Numbered from the stretch's first letter, positions 51,376 to 61,060 are shown. The stretch is DNA of 64,000 nt from Streptomyces alboflavus (GCF_000716675.1 NZ_JNXT01000044.1:29146-93145); one strand, 5' to 3'. The notes: a model not told the origin generated them from the sequence alone. Numbers and translations are program-made.

Positions 51376-53286
51376 ATGACACAGCCGCCCCAGCCGCCCA
51401 ACCAGCCGCCGCAGGGTGGGTTCGGCGCCCCCCAGGACCCCCCGCCCGGAGGGTTCGGCGCCCCGCAGACGCCCCCGCAGCCCGGCTACGGCTACCCGCA
51501 GGCGCCGCAGCCCCCGCAGACCCCGCCGCCCGCGGCCCCGGCGGCCCCGCAGACGCCTCCGCCGCCCCCGCAGGGCCAGCCGAACCAGGGCTACCCGCAG
51601 GCGCCCGGCGCCCCCGGCACCCCGCCGCCCGCCGCGCCCGGCACCCCGCCGCCCTCCTACGCCCAGCCGACGCAGGCGGCCTTCCCGGCCGTCGGGCAGC
51701 AGCCCGGGTACGGCTACCCGGGGCAGCCGGGGCAGCCCGCCCCGCAGCAGGGCTACGGCTTCCCGCAGCCGCCGACCATGCCGATGCAGCCCCAGCCGGG
51801 CGGCGGCGGTGGCGGCAAGAAGCCCAACAAGCAGATGCTGATCATCGTCGCGGCCGTCGCGGCCATCGGCCTGATCGTGGGCGGCGGTGTCATCTACGCC
51901 GGTTCGAAGAAGGACGACGACAAGAAGAACAGCGCCGACGGCGGCGACGGCAAGGGCGGCAAGGGCAAGAAGGGCGGCTCCGACGGACCGCCCGCCGCCG
52001 GTGGCCCCGCCAAGGAGAAGGTCCCGGCGAACACCAGCGCCAAGGTCGGCTTCCAGGTCCCGGCGCCCGCGGTGCCCAAGGACAGCGTGTGGAGCGTCGC
52101 GGGCTCCTGGCTCACCGACGACACGTACGTCAAGAGCGGCTACACGGGCAAGGACAAGGACCACGCCCTCATCGCCTACGACCCCGCCTCCGGCAAGCAG
52201 AAGTGGACGATCCCGCTGGCCGGTGAGACCTGCGCGGTCTCCAAGGAGATCACCGACGAGGGCATCGCCGCGGTCGTCTACAAGGACGCCAAGTCCACCA
52301 AGGCGAACAAGTACCCCGACTGCACCCAGGTCTCCGCCGTCGACCTGAAGTCCGGCAAGAAGCTGTGGACGGAGAGCGTCGACGGCAGCGGCTCGCCCGT
52401 GGAGTTCGAGGAGATCACCATCTCCGGCGACACCGTCGCCGCGGGCGCGGGCACCGGCGGCACCGGCGCCGCCTGGGACATGTCCGGCAAGCTGCTGTGG
52501 AAGCCGAAGATCGGCGACGAGTGCAAGGACGCCGGTTACGCGGGCGGCGACCAGCTCGTCGCGGTCCGCAAGTGCGGCGGCTACGGCGACGAGAAGCTGA
52601 AGATCCAGCTCCTCGACCCCAAGACCGGCAAGGACAAGTGGACCTACCCGCTGACCGCCGGCGTCGACAACGCCAAGATCATCTCGACCAACCCGATCGT
52701 CTTCGGCCAGGACACCGAGGAGATCACGGCGAGCGGCGCCACGGACGTGTTCTCGCTCAGCAACGCCGGCAAGCTGCGGGCCCGCATCAAGCTGGAGGAC
52801 GGCAAGTACTCCCACGACTGCGAGGTCAACAAGTGGGCGAGCTGCAAGGCCATCGTCGTCGGCAACGACAAGCTGTACGTGCCCACGCGCCAGCACGACG
52901 CGGGCGGCTCCGACTACGGCTTCACCAACGAGATCATCGCGTTCTCGCTGGCCACCGGCAAGACGACCGGTGACCGCGCCGACGCGGGCGACGACGGCGA
53001 GATGTTCCCGATCCGCATGGACGGCGGCAACCTCCTCGCGTACAAGGGCGGCGGCTACAACAAGGGCGCCAAGGTCGTCTCGCTCGACGGCAAGTCGATG
53101 AAGGAGACCACGCTCCTGCAGACGCCCGCGACCGAGTCGGTCAGCCGCGCCATCAGCGGCATGGTCCCGAAGTCCAACGAACTGCTCTACACCGGCGGCA
53201 ACCTGTTCTTCGGCAAGGAGCTGATCAGCAAGCCGTACTCCAAGGACGACAAGGAGTACATCGCGCTGGGCTTCACCACCCAGTAG
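51376..53286 (+). CDS. Membrane-anchored PQQ/BamB-like beta-propeller protein (copy B)
   Basis: 636 residues, same layout: proline/glutamine/glycine-rich N-terminus (about 150 residues), helix LIIVAAVAAIGLIVGGGVIYA, Lys/Gly-rich linker, then propeller blades (IAYDPASGKQKWTIPL, AVDLKSGKKLWTES, LLDPKTGKDKWTYPL). The proteins diverge in the blades but share order. Function unknown; ligand or cell-wall sensing is guesswork. Ends at a strong terminator. Confidence 0.82.
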   Translation: MTQPPQPPNQPPQGGFGAPQDPPPGGFGAPQTPPQPGYGYPQAPQPPQTPPPAAPAAPQTPPPPPQGQPNQGYPQAPGAPGTPPPAAPGTPPPSYAQPTQAAFPAVGQQPGYGYPGQPGQPAPQQGYGFPQPPTMPMQPQPGGGGGGKKPNKQMLIIVAAVAAIGLIVGGGVIYAGSKKDDDKKNSADGGDGKGGKGKKGGSDGPPAAGGPAKEKVPANTSAKVGFQVPAPAVPKDSVWSVAGSWLTDDTYVKSGYTGKDKDHALIAYDPASGKQKWTIPLAGETCAVSKEITDEGIAAVVYKDAKSTKANKYPDCTQVSAVDLKSGKKLWTESVDGSGSPVEFEEITISGDTVAAGAGTGGTGAAWDMSGKLLWKPKIGDECKDAGYAGGDQLVAVRKCGGYGDEKLKIQLLDPKTGKDKWTYPLTAGVDNAKIISTNPIVFGQDTEEITASGATDVFSLSNAGKLRARIKLEDGKYSHDCEVNKWASCKAIVVGNDKLYVPTRQHDAGGSDYGFTNEIIAFSLATGKTTGDRADAGDDGEMFPIRMDGGNLLAYKGGGYNKGAKVVSLDGKSMKETTLLQTPATESVSRAISGMVPKSNELLYTGGNLFFGKELISKPYSKDDKEYIALGFTTQ

Positions 53287-53304
53287 CCGCTCCCGAAGCG
53301 TCAC

Positions 53305-53338
53305 CGGCCCCGCGCTCGCCCGAACGAGTGCGGGGCCG
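53305..53338 (+). terminator. Rho-independent terminator after the PQQ pair
   Basis: CGGCCCCGC with GCGGGGCCG, extended by GCTCG/CGAGT, followed by TTTC. Confidence 0.85.
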
Positions 53339-53578
53339 TTTCGCGTTGCCCCGGTTCACGCTCCGTACTCGCGTGCTGGACCCGCCGTGCGCATACCGCG
53401 GGCCCGCCGTGTCCATGCTTCTGAACGGCCGTGATTGAGGCATTCCGGGCCGCTTCTGCACGGTAGGGGCAGCGCAATGTCGAACAAGCGTGTAGCTTCC
53501 GGGGGATGGAGGGCCGGGGCCCCCGATCCGTGGGGGGATCATTGGGGGAATCCGTGGGGGACTTTGGGGGGTTGCGCT

Positions 53579-54304
53579 GTGGGTGTGCGGCTCATGGTGG
53601 TCGACGACCACCGATTGCTCGCCGAGGCACTCGCCTCGGCGCTGAAGCTGCGCGGGCACCGGGTGCTCGCTGCGGCGGCACCCGCCGCCGGGGCGGCGGA
53701 CCTGGTGATCAGCAGGGCGCCGGAGGTGTGCCTGCTCGGCACGGCCACACCGGCGGAGCCGGGCATGTTCGACCCGGTGGTGCGGATCAAGCGGGAGCGG
53801 CCGCAGGTCGCCGTGGTGGTGCTCGGGCCGGTGCCCTCGCCCCGCGGGATCGCGGCGGCGTTCGCCTCCGGCGCGTCCGGATACGTACGACATGACGAGC
53901 GCATCGAAGGAGTCGAGCGCGCCATCATGAAGGCGCGCGCCGGGGAGGCCGCCGTCGCGCCCCAATTGCTCCAAGGCGCCTTCAGCGAGCTCCTCAACCC
54001 CGCCGCGCAGCCCGACGACGAGGGGCAGCGGCTCCTTCAGATGCTCACTCCCCGTGAGGTGGAGGTCCTCGTGCGGGTCGCCGACGGCGAGGACACACGG
54101 CTCATCGCCGCCGGGATGGGGATCGCGCCCAGCACGGCGCGGACCCATGTGCAGCGGGTCCTGATGAAGCTCGGCGTCGGGTCCCGCCTTGAGGCCGCCG
54201 CGCTCGCCGCCCGCACGGGCTTGCTGGACCGGGCCGAGCGGAGCGGGGGAGCGGAGGAACAGCACGTCGGGGGCGGGGAACCCCCGGACGCGCTGAAGGC
54301 CTAG
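53579..54304 (+). CDS. LuxR-type regulator with degenerate receiver domain
   Basis: About 241 residues. The receiver begins RLMVVDDHRLLAEAL, with the acidic pair intact. The segment that should carry the phospho-acceptor Asp reads VCLLGTATPAEPG, so Gly replaces Asp. The C-terminal LuxR HTH is complete (LTPREVEVLVRVADGEDTRLIAAGMGIAPSTARTHVQRVLMKL). It probably works without phosphorylation. The start is uncertain; GTG at 53579 has a G-rich ribosome site, and longer frames reach 53435. Upstream DNA repeats CCGTGGGGG. Confidence 0.78.
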   Translation: MGVRLMVVDDHRLLAEALASALKLRGHRVLAAAAPAAGAADLVISRAPEVCLLGTATPAEPGMFDPVVRIKRERPQVAVVVLGPVPSPRGIAAAFASGASGYVRHDERIEGVERAIMKARAGEAAVAPQLLQGAFSELLNPAAQPDDEGQRLLQMLTPREVEVLVRVADGEDTRLIAAGMGIAPSTARTHVQRVLMKLGVGSRLEAAALAARTGLLDRAERSGGAEEQHVGGGEPPDALKA

Positions 54305-54362
54305 GGTCTGCCCGACGGGCCCCAGGGCTGTCCGATGGGCCCTAGGGCCTGTCCGATGGGTC
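54301..54362. repeat. Three about 21-bp repeats between luxR-like and ahpD-like genes
   Basis: Copies of CTAGGGCCTGTCCGATGGGC-type units run from the LuxR stop to the stop of the convergent gene. Confidence 0.8.
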
Positions 54363-54363
54363 C

Positions 54364-54837
54364 CTAGGCGTACTGGCCCGGCACGTAGTCGCCCGCGGGC
54401 TGCTGGGTGATGACGTTGCCGCGGTTGAAGGTGTTGATGACGGCGATCTGGCCCACCAGCGCCGCGAGTTGCTCCTCGTCGTAGTGCTTGGCGGCGTTCG
54501 CCCAGGCCTCGTCGGTGACGCCGCCCGCCGCGTCCGCGATGCGGGTGCCCTGCTCCGTCAGTTCCAGGGCGGCGCGCTCGGCGTCGGTGAAGACCTTGGC
54601 CTCGCGCCACGCGGCCACCAGGTGCAGGCGCAGCGAGGTCTCGCCGGCGGCCGCGGCGTCCTTGGTGTGCATGTCGAGGCAGGCGCCGCAGCCGTTGATC
54701 TGGCTGGCGCGGATCTTCACCAGTTCCATGGTCGCGGCGGGGACCGTCGACTCGGCGAGGACCTTGTTCGCCGCGATGATGTGCTTCCAGAACTTCATCG
54801 CGGTCGCGTTCTCGAACATGTTCAGACGGGCTTCCAT
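54364..54837 (-). CDS. Carboxymuconolactone decarboxylase/AhpD-like protein
   Basis: 157 residues from ATG at 54837 (AGAGGAG upstream). AHPD core: ELVKIRASQINGCGACLDMHTKDA with the CxxC and downstream His of the peroxidase proton relay; then ERAALELTEQGTRI. Probable alkylhydroperoxidase with unknown reductase partner. Confidence 0.9.
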   Translation of the reverse strand: MEARLNMFENATAMKFWKHIIAANKVLAESTVPAATMELVKIRASQINGCGACLDMHTKDAAAAGETSLRLHLVAAWREAKVFTDAERAALELTEQGTRIADAAGGVTDEAWANAAKHYDEEQLAALVGQIAVINTFNRGNVITQQPAGDYVPGQYA

Positions 54838-54950
54838 GGCGTGCTCCTCTGCCGTTGTCGTGGCTACACACCTAGGACGGAGGCAGGGCGGGGCGATGTG
54901 ACATGCAGGCGTGTGACCTGCGTCGCAGCCCGTCCGGCGAAGCCGTACGG

Positions 54951-56114
54951 CTATACGCGGCGCGCACCCGCCGACGCCACCGCGGGGAACACCCGCGGCG
55001 CCGCGTACCCGGCCGCCGCGAACGCCTCCTGGACCGACTTCGTGAGGGACTCCGCGTCCGCGGCCTCGGCGAGCACGATCGCGGAGCCGCCGAAGCCGCC
55101 CCCGGTCATCCGGGCCCCGAGCGCCCCGGCCGCGCACACCGTCTCCACCACGAGGTCCAGCTCCGGGCAGGAGATGCGCAGGTCGTCCCGGAGCGAGGCG
55201 TGGCCCTCGGTGAGGACGGGGCCGATGCCGCGCACGTCACCGGCGTCGAGGAGGGCGATGACCCGCTCGACGCGGTGGTCGTCGGAGACGACGTGCCGGA
55301 CGTAGCGGCGCACCTTCTCGTCGGACAACCGCTCCAGAGCGGCGGGGAGTTCGGCGTACGGGACGTCGCGGAGGTGGGAGACGCCGAGCGCCCGCGCGCC
55401 CGCCTCGCAGCCGGCCCGCCGCTCCGCGTACGCCCCGTCGCCGAGGGCGTGCTTGACGCGGGTGTCGACGACCAGGAGCGTCAGGCCGTCCGCGGTCAGG
55501 TCGAAGGGGACCTGGCGCACGGACAGGTCACGGCAGTCCAGGTGCAGGACGTGCCCCGGCGTGCAGGCCGCGGACGCCATCTGGTCCATGACGCCGCACG
55601 GCACGCCGACGAAGGCGTTCTCGGCGCGCTGGGCGAGCAGGGCCAACTCGCGGCGGGACAGGCCCAGTTCGTAGAGGTCGTTGAGGGCGAGGGCGGTGAC
55701 GACCTCAAGGGCGGCGGAGGAGGAGAGGCCCGCGCCGGTCGGGACGGTGGACGCCAGATGCAGGTCCGCGCCGCCGACCGGGTGGCCCGCGTCCCGCAGC
55801 GCCCAGACGACGCCCGCCGGGTACGCGGCCCAGCCCCCGTCGGACAGCGGCGTCAGGGAGTCCACCGCCAGCTCGACGACGGGTCCATCGATGTCCGCGG
55901 AGTGCAGCCGCAGGACCCCGTCGTCGCGCCGGGCCACCGCCGCGACCGCGGTGTGCGGCAGCGCGAGGGGCATCACGAAGCCCTCGTTGAAGTCCGTGTA
56001 CTCGCCGATGAGGTTGACGCGGCCCGGCGCCGCCCAGACTCCGGCGGGCTCGTGGCCGTACAACTCCCTGAAGGTGTCGACGAGTTCGGCGGTCGGCTCC
56101 GTGACGGCGGACAT
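54951..56114 (-). CDS. galK: Galactokinase
   Basis: 387 residues. PGRVNLIGEYTDFNEGFVMPLAL (galactokinase signature), VPTGAGLSSSAALEVVTAL (ATP loop), VDTRVKHALGDGAYAERR and MTGGGFGGSAIVL. Phosphorylates galactose in the Leloir pathway. Last gene of galT-galE-galK; 7 bases after galE. Confidence 0.96.
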   Translation of the reverse strand: MSAVTEPTAELVDTFRELYGHEPAGVWAAPGRVNLIGEYTDFNEGFVMPLALPHTAVAAVARRDDGVLRLHSADIDGPVVELAVDSLTPLSDGGWAAYPAGVVWALRDAGHPVGGADLHLASTVPTGAGLSSSAALEVVTALALNDLYELGLSRRELALLAQRAENAFVGVPCGVMDQMASAACTPGHVLHLDCRDLSVRQVPFDLTADGLTLLVVDTRVKHALGDGAYAERRAGCEAGARALGVSHLRDVPYAELPAALERLSDEKVRRYVRHVVSDDHRVERVIALLDAGDVRGIGPVLTEGHASLRDDLRISCPELDLVVETVCAAGALGARMTGGGFGGSAIVLAEAADAESLTKSVQEAFAAAGYAAPRVFPAVASAGARRV

Positions 56115-56121
56115 CTTCCGG

Positions 56122-57093
56122 TTACCCCCTCTGCTGGGCGAAGGCCCAGGCGTCGGCGACGATGCCCGCGAGGTCCGCGCGGGACGGGTTCCAGCCGAGC
56201 CGCTCGCGGGCGGTGGCGGCGGAGGCCACGAGGACCGCCGGGTCGCCGCCGCGGCGCGCCGCCACGACCTCGGGGATCGGGTGCCCGGTGACCTTGCGGA
56301 CGGTCTCGATGACCTCGCGCACGGAGAAGCCGTTGCCGTTGCCCAGGTTGCAGATCAGGTGCTCGCCGGGCGTCGCGGCGTCCAGGGCGAGGAGGTGGGC
56401 GTCGGCGAGGTCGGCGACGTGGATGTAGTCGCGCACGCAGGTGCCGTCCGGCGTCGGGTAGTCGTCGCCGAAGACGGAGATGGCCTCGCGCCTGCCCTGG
56501 GCGACCTGGAGGACGAGCGGGATGAGGTGCGACTCGGGGTCGTGCCGCTCGCCGCAACTGCCGTACGCGCCCGCCACGTTGAAGTACCGAAGGGATACGG
56601 CACCGAGTCCGTGCGCCGCCGCCTCGCCGGTGATCATGTGGTCGACGGCGAGCTTGGAGGCGCCGTAGGGGGAGGTGGGGGCGGTCGGGTCGGACTCGGT
56701 GATGGGTGTGCTCACCGGCTCGCCGTACGTGGCCGCCGTGGAGGAGAACACCAGCTTGCGCACGCCCGCCTCGCGCATCGCGGCGAGCAGCGCCATGGTG
56801 CCGCCGACGTTGTTGTCCCAGTACTTCTCGGGCTTGATGACGGACTCGCCGACCTGCGAGAAGGCGGCGAAGTGCAGCACCGCGTCGTACGGGGCCTCAC
56901 CCTCGGTGTGCAGCCACTTGGCGGCGTCCCGGATGTCGCCCTCGATGAACGTCGCGCCCGCGGGCACGCCCTCGCGGAAGCCGGTGGAGAGGTTGTCGAG
57001 GACCGTCACCTCGTGCCCGGCCTCGATCAGATGCTGGGCGACGACACTGCCGACATAGCCGGCGCCACCCGTGACCAGGTACTTCCCACTCAT
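56122..57093 (-). CDS. galE: UDP-glucose 4-epimerase
   Basis: 323 residues, extended [19 protein letters not shown] (NAD loop), [11 protein letters not shown] (Ser), [13 protein letters not shown] (catalytic YxxxK), [15 protein letters not shown] at 57093 shares one base with the galT stop. Confidence 0.96.
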   Translation of the reverse strand: MSGKYLVTGGAGYVGSVVAQHLIEAGHEVTVLDNLSTGFREGVPAGATFIEGDIRDAAKWLHTEGEAPYDAVLHFAAFSQVGESVIKPEKYWDNNVGGTMALLAAMREAGVRKLVFSSTAATYGEPVSTPITESDPTAPTSPYGASKLAVDHMITGEAAAHGLGAVSLRYFNVAGAYGSCGERHDPESHLIPLVLQVAQGRREAISVFGDDYPTPDGTCVRDYIHVADLADAHLLALDAATPGEHLICNLGNGNGFSVREVIETVRKVTGHPIPEVVAARRGGDPAVLVASAATARERLGWNPSRADLAGIVADAWAFAQQRG

Positions 57094-58169
57094 CAACTCG
57101 CTACCTCTCGCAGTCGCTGGGCCGCGGCCTCCGGCGGCACATCGTTGATGAACACACTCATGCCGGATTCGGAACCCGCGAGGAACTTCAGCTTGCCCGA
57201 AGTGCGGCGAATGGTGAAAAGCTCGAGGTGGAGCGCGAAGTCGTCCCTGTTGACGCCTTCGTACTCCGGGAGCGTCGTGAACGGGGCCTGGTGCCAGGCC
57301 GCGATGTACGGCGTCGGCGGCTCGGCGCCGCCCTCGCGCTCACCCTTGCCGAAGATCCGGTCGAAGCGCCGCAACAGTTCCAGATACACCTGGGGGAACT
57401 CTGTGCGGGCCGCCTCGTCGAGGCCGAGCAGGTCGGGCACGCGGCGCTTGGGGTAGAGGTGCACCTCGTAGGGCCAGTGCGCGGCGTACGGCACGAAGGC
57501 CACCCAGTGCTCGGCGTCCAGGACGACGCGCTCGCCGGCGCGCTCCTCGGCGAGGACGTCGTCGAAGAGATTGCGGCCTTCGGTGGCCGCGCGGTGCTCG
57601 GCCAGGGAGCGCAGCATCAGGGCCGTGCGCGGGGTGACGAAGGGGTAGGCGTAGATCTGCCCGTGCGGGTGGCCGAGGGTCACGCCGATCTCCGCGCCCC
57701 GGTTCTCGAAGCAGAAGACCTGTGCGACGGACGGCAGGTGCGAGAGCTCGGCGGTGCGGTCCGTCCAGGCGTCCAGGACCAGCGCGGCCTGCTCCTCGGT
57801 GAGGTCGGCGAAGGACGCGGTGTGGTCGGGGGTGAAGCAGACGACCTCGCAGCGGCCCGCGTCCCCGGCGAGGGAGGGGAAGCGGTTCTCGAAGACCACG
57901 ACGTCGTACGAGGAGTCGGGGACCTCGGTGCGGCGGCCGCCGGTGGAGGGGCACAGGGGGCACTCGTCGGCCGGGGGGTGGTAGGTGCGGCCCTGGCGGT
58001 GCGAGGCGATGGCGACGCTGTCGCCGAGGAGGGGGTCGCGGCGGACCTCGGAGGTGGTGGCGACGGGGTCCAGGGGCCTCGAGTCGGCCGCCGTGCGGAC
58101 GGCGTCGTCGCGCACGTCGTAGTAGATGAGCTCACGACCGTCGGCGAGACGAGTCGAGGTCTTCTTCAC
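57093..58169 (-). CDS. galT: Galactose-1-phosphate uridylyltransferase
   Basis: 358 residues, GTG start. [10 protein letters not shown] (zinc site), [21 protein letters not shown] (catalytic His-Pro-His) and the second HIT-like half with [21 protein letters not shown]. First gene of the operon; its promoter region faces the symporter gene. Confidence 0.96.
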   Translation of the reverse strand: MKKTSTRLADGRELIYYDVRDDAVRTAADSRPLDPVATTSEVRRDPLLGDSVAIASHRQGRTYHPPADECPLCPSTGGRRTEVPDSSYDVVVFENRFPSLAGDAGRCEVVCFTPDHTASFADLTEEQAALVLDAWTDRTAELSHLPSVAQVFCFENRGAEIGVTLGHPHGQIYAYPFVTPRTALMLRSLAEHRAATEGRNLFDDVLAEERAGERVVLDAEHWVAFVPYAAHWPYEVHLYPKRRVPDLLGLDEAARTEFPQVYLELLRRFDRIFGKGEREGGAEPPTPYIAAWHQAPFTTLPEYEGVNRDDFALHLELFTIRRTSGKLKFLAGSESGMSVFINDVPPEAAAQRLREVAS

Positions 58170-58416
58170 GTTCGGGGCTCCTTACACCGCCCGCCAACAG
58201 AACCGAACACAACAAACCACAAGCCAACAAGCACGTCAATGCCCACGACGCCCGCCGGGGCGTCGCCCCCTCGCCCAGCTCACCCGGTGATCCGCAGCGA
58301 GAAACGATCATGGACTCGATCACAATCAAACAAAGAACATCAACAGAACTGTTCACTTACTGAAGGTCGAGGCGTAGGTTCCGGTCTGATCAGTTCGCGC
58401 GACGAAGCGAGTTCCT
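58170..58416. promoter_or_regulatory. Divergent gal/symporter control region
   Basis: 247 bases, clearly more A/C-rich than its surroundings. Contains AACAG-AA-CTGTT (58342-58353) and repeated ACAACAAACCAC and AATCAAACAAAGA tracts, which resemble DeoR- or ROK-type operators. No regulator gene is adjacent. One GCCGGGGCG hairpin lies near 58255. It likely controls galTEK and the symporter together. Confidence 0.5.
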
Positions 58417-60114
58417 ATGCAGTCCCCTTCTTCCGCCACGCACATCACCCTCGCCGAAGGGCTCCGGCTGCCCACCAACGGGCTGGACTACGCGATCCTG
58501 GCGATCTACTTCGTGGTCGTCCTCGGCATCGGATTCGCCGCCCGGCGCTCCGTGAAGACCAGCCTCGACTTCTTCCTCTCCGGGCGCTCCCTGCCCGCCT
58601 GGGTCACCGGCCTCGCCTTCGTCGCCGCCAACCTCGGCGCCACCGAGATCCTCGGCATGGCGGCCACGGGTGCGCAGTACGGCGTCGCGGTCGTCCACTG
58701 GTACTGGATCGGCGCCATCCCGGCCATGGTCTTCCTCGGCCTGGTCATGATGCCGTTCTACTACCGCAGCAAGGTCCGCTCGGTCCCCGAGTTCCTGCTC
58801 CAGCGCTTCGACAAGTCCGCGCACCTGCTCAGCTCGGCGCTCTTCGCCTTCGCCGCCGTCCTCATCGCGGGCGTGAACCTCTACGCCCTCGCGATCGTCG
58901 TCGAGGCGCTGCTCGGCTGGCCGCAGTGGGTCGCCATCGTCGTCGCCGGATTCTTCGTGCTCGCCTACATCACCATCGGCGGCCTGTCCTCGGCGATCTA
59001 CAACGAAGTGCTCCAGTTCTTCGTCATCCTCGCCGCGCTCATCCCGATCTGCGTCATCGGCATGAAGAAGGTCGGCGGCTGGGACGGGCTCACCGGCTCC
59101 ATCGAGAAGCAGCACGGCGACAACTTCATGACCGCCTGGGGCGGCACCGGCATCGGCGACGCCAACCCGCTCGGCGCCAACTGGCTCACCATCATCCTGG
59201 GCCTCGGCTTCGTGCTCTCCTTCGGCTACTGGACGACCAACTTCGCCGAGGTGCAGCGCGCCCTCTCCGCGAAGAACCTCTCCGCCGCCCAGCGCACGCC
59301 GCTGATCGCCGCCTTCCCCAAGATCTTCATCGTCTTCCTGGTGATGATCCCCGGCCTGGTCGCCGCCGTCCTCGTCCCCAAGATCGGCACCCCCGGCTCG
59401 GACCTCACCTACAACGACGCGATCCCCTACCTGATGCAGGAGTTGCTGCCCAACGGCGTCCTCGGCATCGCCGTCACCGGACTCCTCGCCGCCTTCATGG
59501 CGGGCATGGCCGCCAACGTCTCGTCCTTCAACACCGTCTTCACGTACGACATCTGGGCCAAGTACGTCGTCAAGGGCCGCGAGGACGGCTACTACCTGAA
59601 GTTCGGGCGGCTCATCACCGCGATCGGCGTCTTCGCCTCCATCGGCACCGCCTTCATCGCCTCGTCCTTCTCGAACATCATGGGCTACCTCCAGACCCTC
59701 TTCTCCTTCTTCAACGTCCCGATGTTCGTCGTCTTCATCATCGGCATGTTCTGGAAGCGGGCGTCCATGAAGTCCGGCGTCTGGGGGCTGCTCGCCGGCA
59801 CCACCGCCGCGATGGTCAACTACTTCTGGATCTACAAGCAGGGCGTCATCGACATCCCCACCGACCAGGGCGCCAACTTCGTCTCCGCCATCGTCGGCTT
59901 CGTCGCCGGCGCGGTCGTCATGGTCGCCGTCACCCTCTTCACCGCCCCCAAGCCGGAGGCCGAGTTGGCCGGGCTCGTGTACGGGACGGTGTCGCCCGGC
60001 ATGGAGGACGACGGGGCCGAGCCGGGCGACGACGCCTGGTACCGGCGGCCCGCGCTGCTCGGGTGGGGCGCGGTCGTGCTGGCCACCGCGTGCTACGTCC
60101 CGTACTCGTTCTGA
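58417..60114 (+). CDS. Sodium:solute symporter (SSS), probable sugar
   Basis: 565 residues with about 13-14 helices: GLDYAILAIYFVVVLGIGFAARR, DFFLSGRSLPAWVTGLAFVAANLGATEILGMAA, GYWTTNFAEVQRALSAK, YNDAIPYLMQELLP, IGTAFIASSFSNIMGYLQTLFSFFNVP. vSGLT-like motifs and divergence from the gal operon suggest galactose uptake. ATG at 58417 has AGCGAG upstream at weak fit. Confidence 0.9.
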   Translation: MQSPSSATHITLAEGLRLPTNGLDYAILAIYFVVVLGIGFAARRSVKTSLDFFLSGRSLPAWVTGLAFVAANLGATEILGMAATGAQYGVAVVHWYWIGAIPAMVFLGLVMMPFYYRSKVRSVPEFLLQRFDKSAHLLSSALFAFAAVLIAGVNLYALAIVVEALLGWPQWVAIVVAGFFVLAYITIGGLSSAIYNEVLQFFVILAALIPICVIGMKKVGGWDGLTGSIEKQHGDNFMTAWGGTGIGDANPLGANWLTIILGLGFVLSFGYWTTNFAEVQRALSAKNLSAAQRTPLIAAFPKIFIVFLVMIPGLVAAVLVPKIGTPGSDLTYNDAIPYLMQELLPNGVLGIAVTGLLAAFMAGMAANVSSFNTVFTYDIWAKYVVKGREDGYYLKFGRLITAIGVFASIGTAFIASSFSNIMGYLQTLFSFFNVPMFVVFIIGMFWKRASMKSGVWGLLAGTTAAMVNYFWIYKQGVIDIPTDQGANFVSAIVGFVAGAVVMVAVTLFTAPKPEAELAGLVYGTVSPGMEDDGAEPGDDAWYRRPALLGWGAVVLATACYVPYSF

Positions 60115-60176
60115 ACCGGCCTCCCACCTCGCGCTGGACCCGCCCCCCTACACACATTCACACGTTCTGAGGAAAC

Positions 60177-60455
60177 ATGTCCGACCTGCAGAAGGAAGTC
60201 TCCGAGCTGGAGCGGAAGTCCGCGACGGCCGCGCGTCTCTTCGACATCCGGCGCATCATCGGCGGCCTGTTCGTCGTCTACGGCGTCATCGTCACCATCG
60301 CCGGGATCACCGCGTCCGACGCCGACCTCGACAAGGCCGATGGCATCAACATCAACCTCTGGACCGGCCTCGGCATGCTTGCCCTCGGCCTGTTCTTCCT
60401 GGCCTGGCTGTGGCTGCGGCCGGCTACGGCGCCGGGGCCGGAGGGGGAGGGGTAG
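60177..60455 (+). CDS. Small membrane protein linked to the symporter
   Basis: 92 residues: a charged N-terminus (ELERKSATAARLFDIRR), then two helices (IIGGLFVVYGVIVTIAG and WTGLGMLALGLFFLAWLWL). It follows the symporter gene by 62 bases. Such two-helix companions are common next to SSS genes in actinobacteria; role unknown. ATG preceded by GAGG. Confidence 0.78.
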   Translation: MSDLQKEVSELERKSATAARLFDIRRIIGGLFVVYGVIVTIAGITASDADLDKADGININLWTGLGMLALGLFFLAWLWLRPATAPGPEGEG

Positions 60456-60469
60456 GCCTCGCGGGGGCG

Positions 60470-60662
60470 CCCCAGTCCCGCCCCTTCTCCGAAACTGGGG
60501 CTCCGCCCCAGACCCCGCTCCTCAAACGCCGGAGGGGCTATAACTTTCGCCGGTGCGGCAAGGTTTTAGCCCGTCCGGCGTTTGAGGACGAGGCGCGGAG
60601 CGCCGATAAAGCGGGGTCCAGGGGGCGCAGCCCCCGGTTTCGGAGAAGGGGCGGGACTGGGG
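60470..60662. repeat. Head-to-head doublet of the dispersed element with 26-bp perfect inverted ends
   Basis: The outer arms 60470-60495 and 60637-60662 are perfect reverse complements; the inner halves have GGGGCTCCGCCCC and GGGGGCGCAGCCCCC hairpins and two CGCCGGACGGGCT-like ends facing the centre. It resembles a REP doublet. It supplies the 3' end of the GNAT gene frame. Confidence 0.9.
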
Positions 60663-61060
60663 TAGTCGGGGATGACGGCGACGACTTCGTAGCCCTGCTG
60701 CCGGTAGAAGGCGGGAGCCTGGAAGTCCCACGTCTCCAGGCGGGAGTTGAGACAGCCGCGCTCCTCGGCGGCAAGCCGCTCCGCATCGGCGAGCAACCGC
60801 CCCCCAAGCCCCGCCCCCCGCGCATCCTCGGCCACCCACAGCAGACTCACATGCAGCCACCGCCCCCACGTGTACCCCGAGAGCCCCCCGACCAGTTCAC
60901 CCGCGTCGTCCAACGCCCAGACACCGAGCGGCTCTTCCCGTTCCTCGGGCGTGCCCTGAAGAGCACGAAGAACCGGCGAGGCATCCCTGTTGGCGTCCCG
61001 CAGGGCCCCCCGAAGCAGACGAAGACGTTCTTTGTCGACTCCTGTCTCAATACGAAACAT
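60566..61060 (-). CDS. GNAT acetyltransferase with repeat-derived C-terminus
   Basis: 164 residues from ATG at 61060 (MFRIETGVDK). GNAT core: SLLWVAEDARGAGLGGRLLADAERLAAEERGC, then LETWDFQAPAFYRQQGYEVVAVIPDYP. After PDYP the frame enters the doublet (60662), giving a basic, proline-rich tail (SPAPSPKPGAAPPG...KRRTG) in place of the last beta strand that ends most GNATs. It may be unstable or inactive. The frame itself is unbroken. Confidence 0.82.
   Translation of the reverse strand: MFRIETGVDKERLRLLRGALRDANRDASPVLRALQGTPEEREEPLGVWALDDAGELVGGLSGYTWGRWLHVSLLWVAEDARGAGLGGRLLADAERLAAEERGCLNSRLETWDFQAPAFYRQQGYEVVAVIPDYPSPAPSPKPGAAPPGPRFIGAPRLVLKRRTG

Noticed and set aside
49512..53304. Two minus-strand frames of about 630-650 residues opposite the PQQ genes
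   Set aside because: Shadows with leucine/glycine/valine-biased composition; the plus strand has signals, helices and blade motifs.
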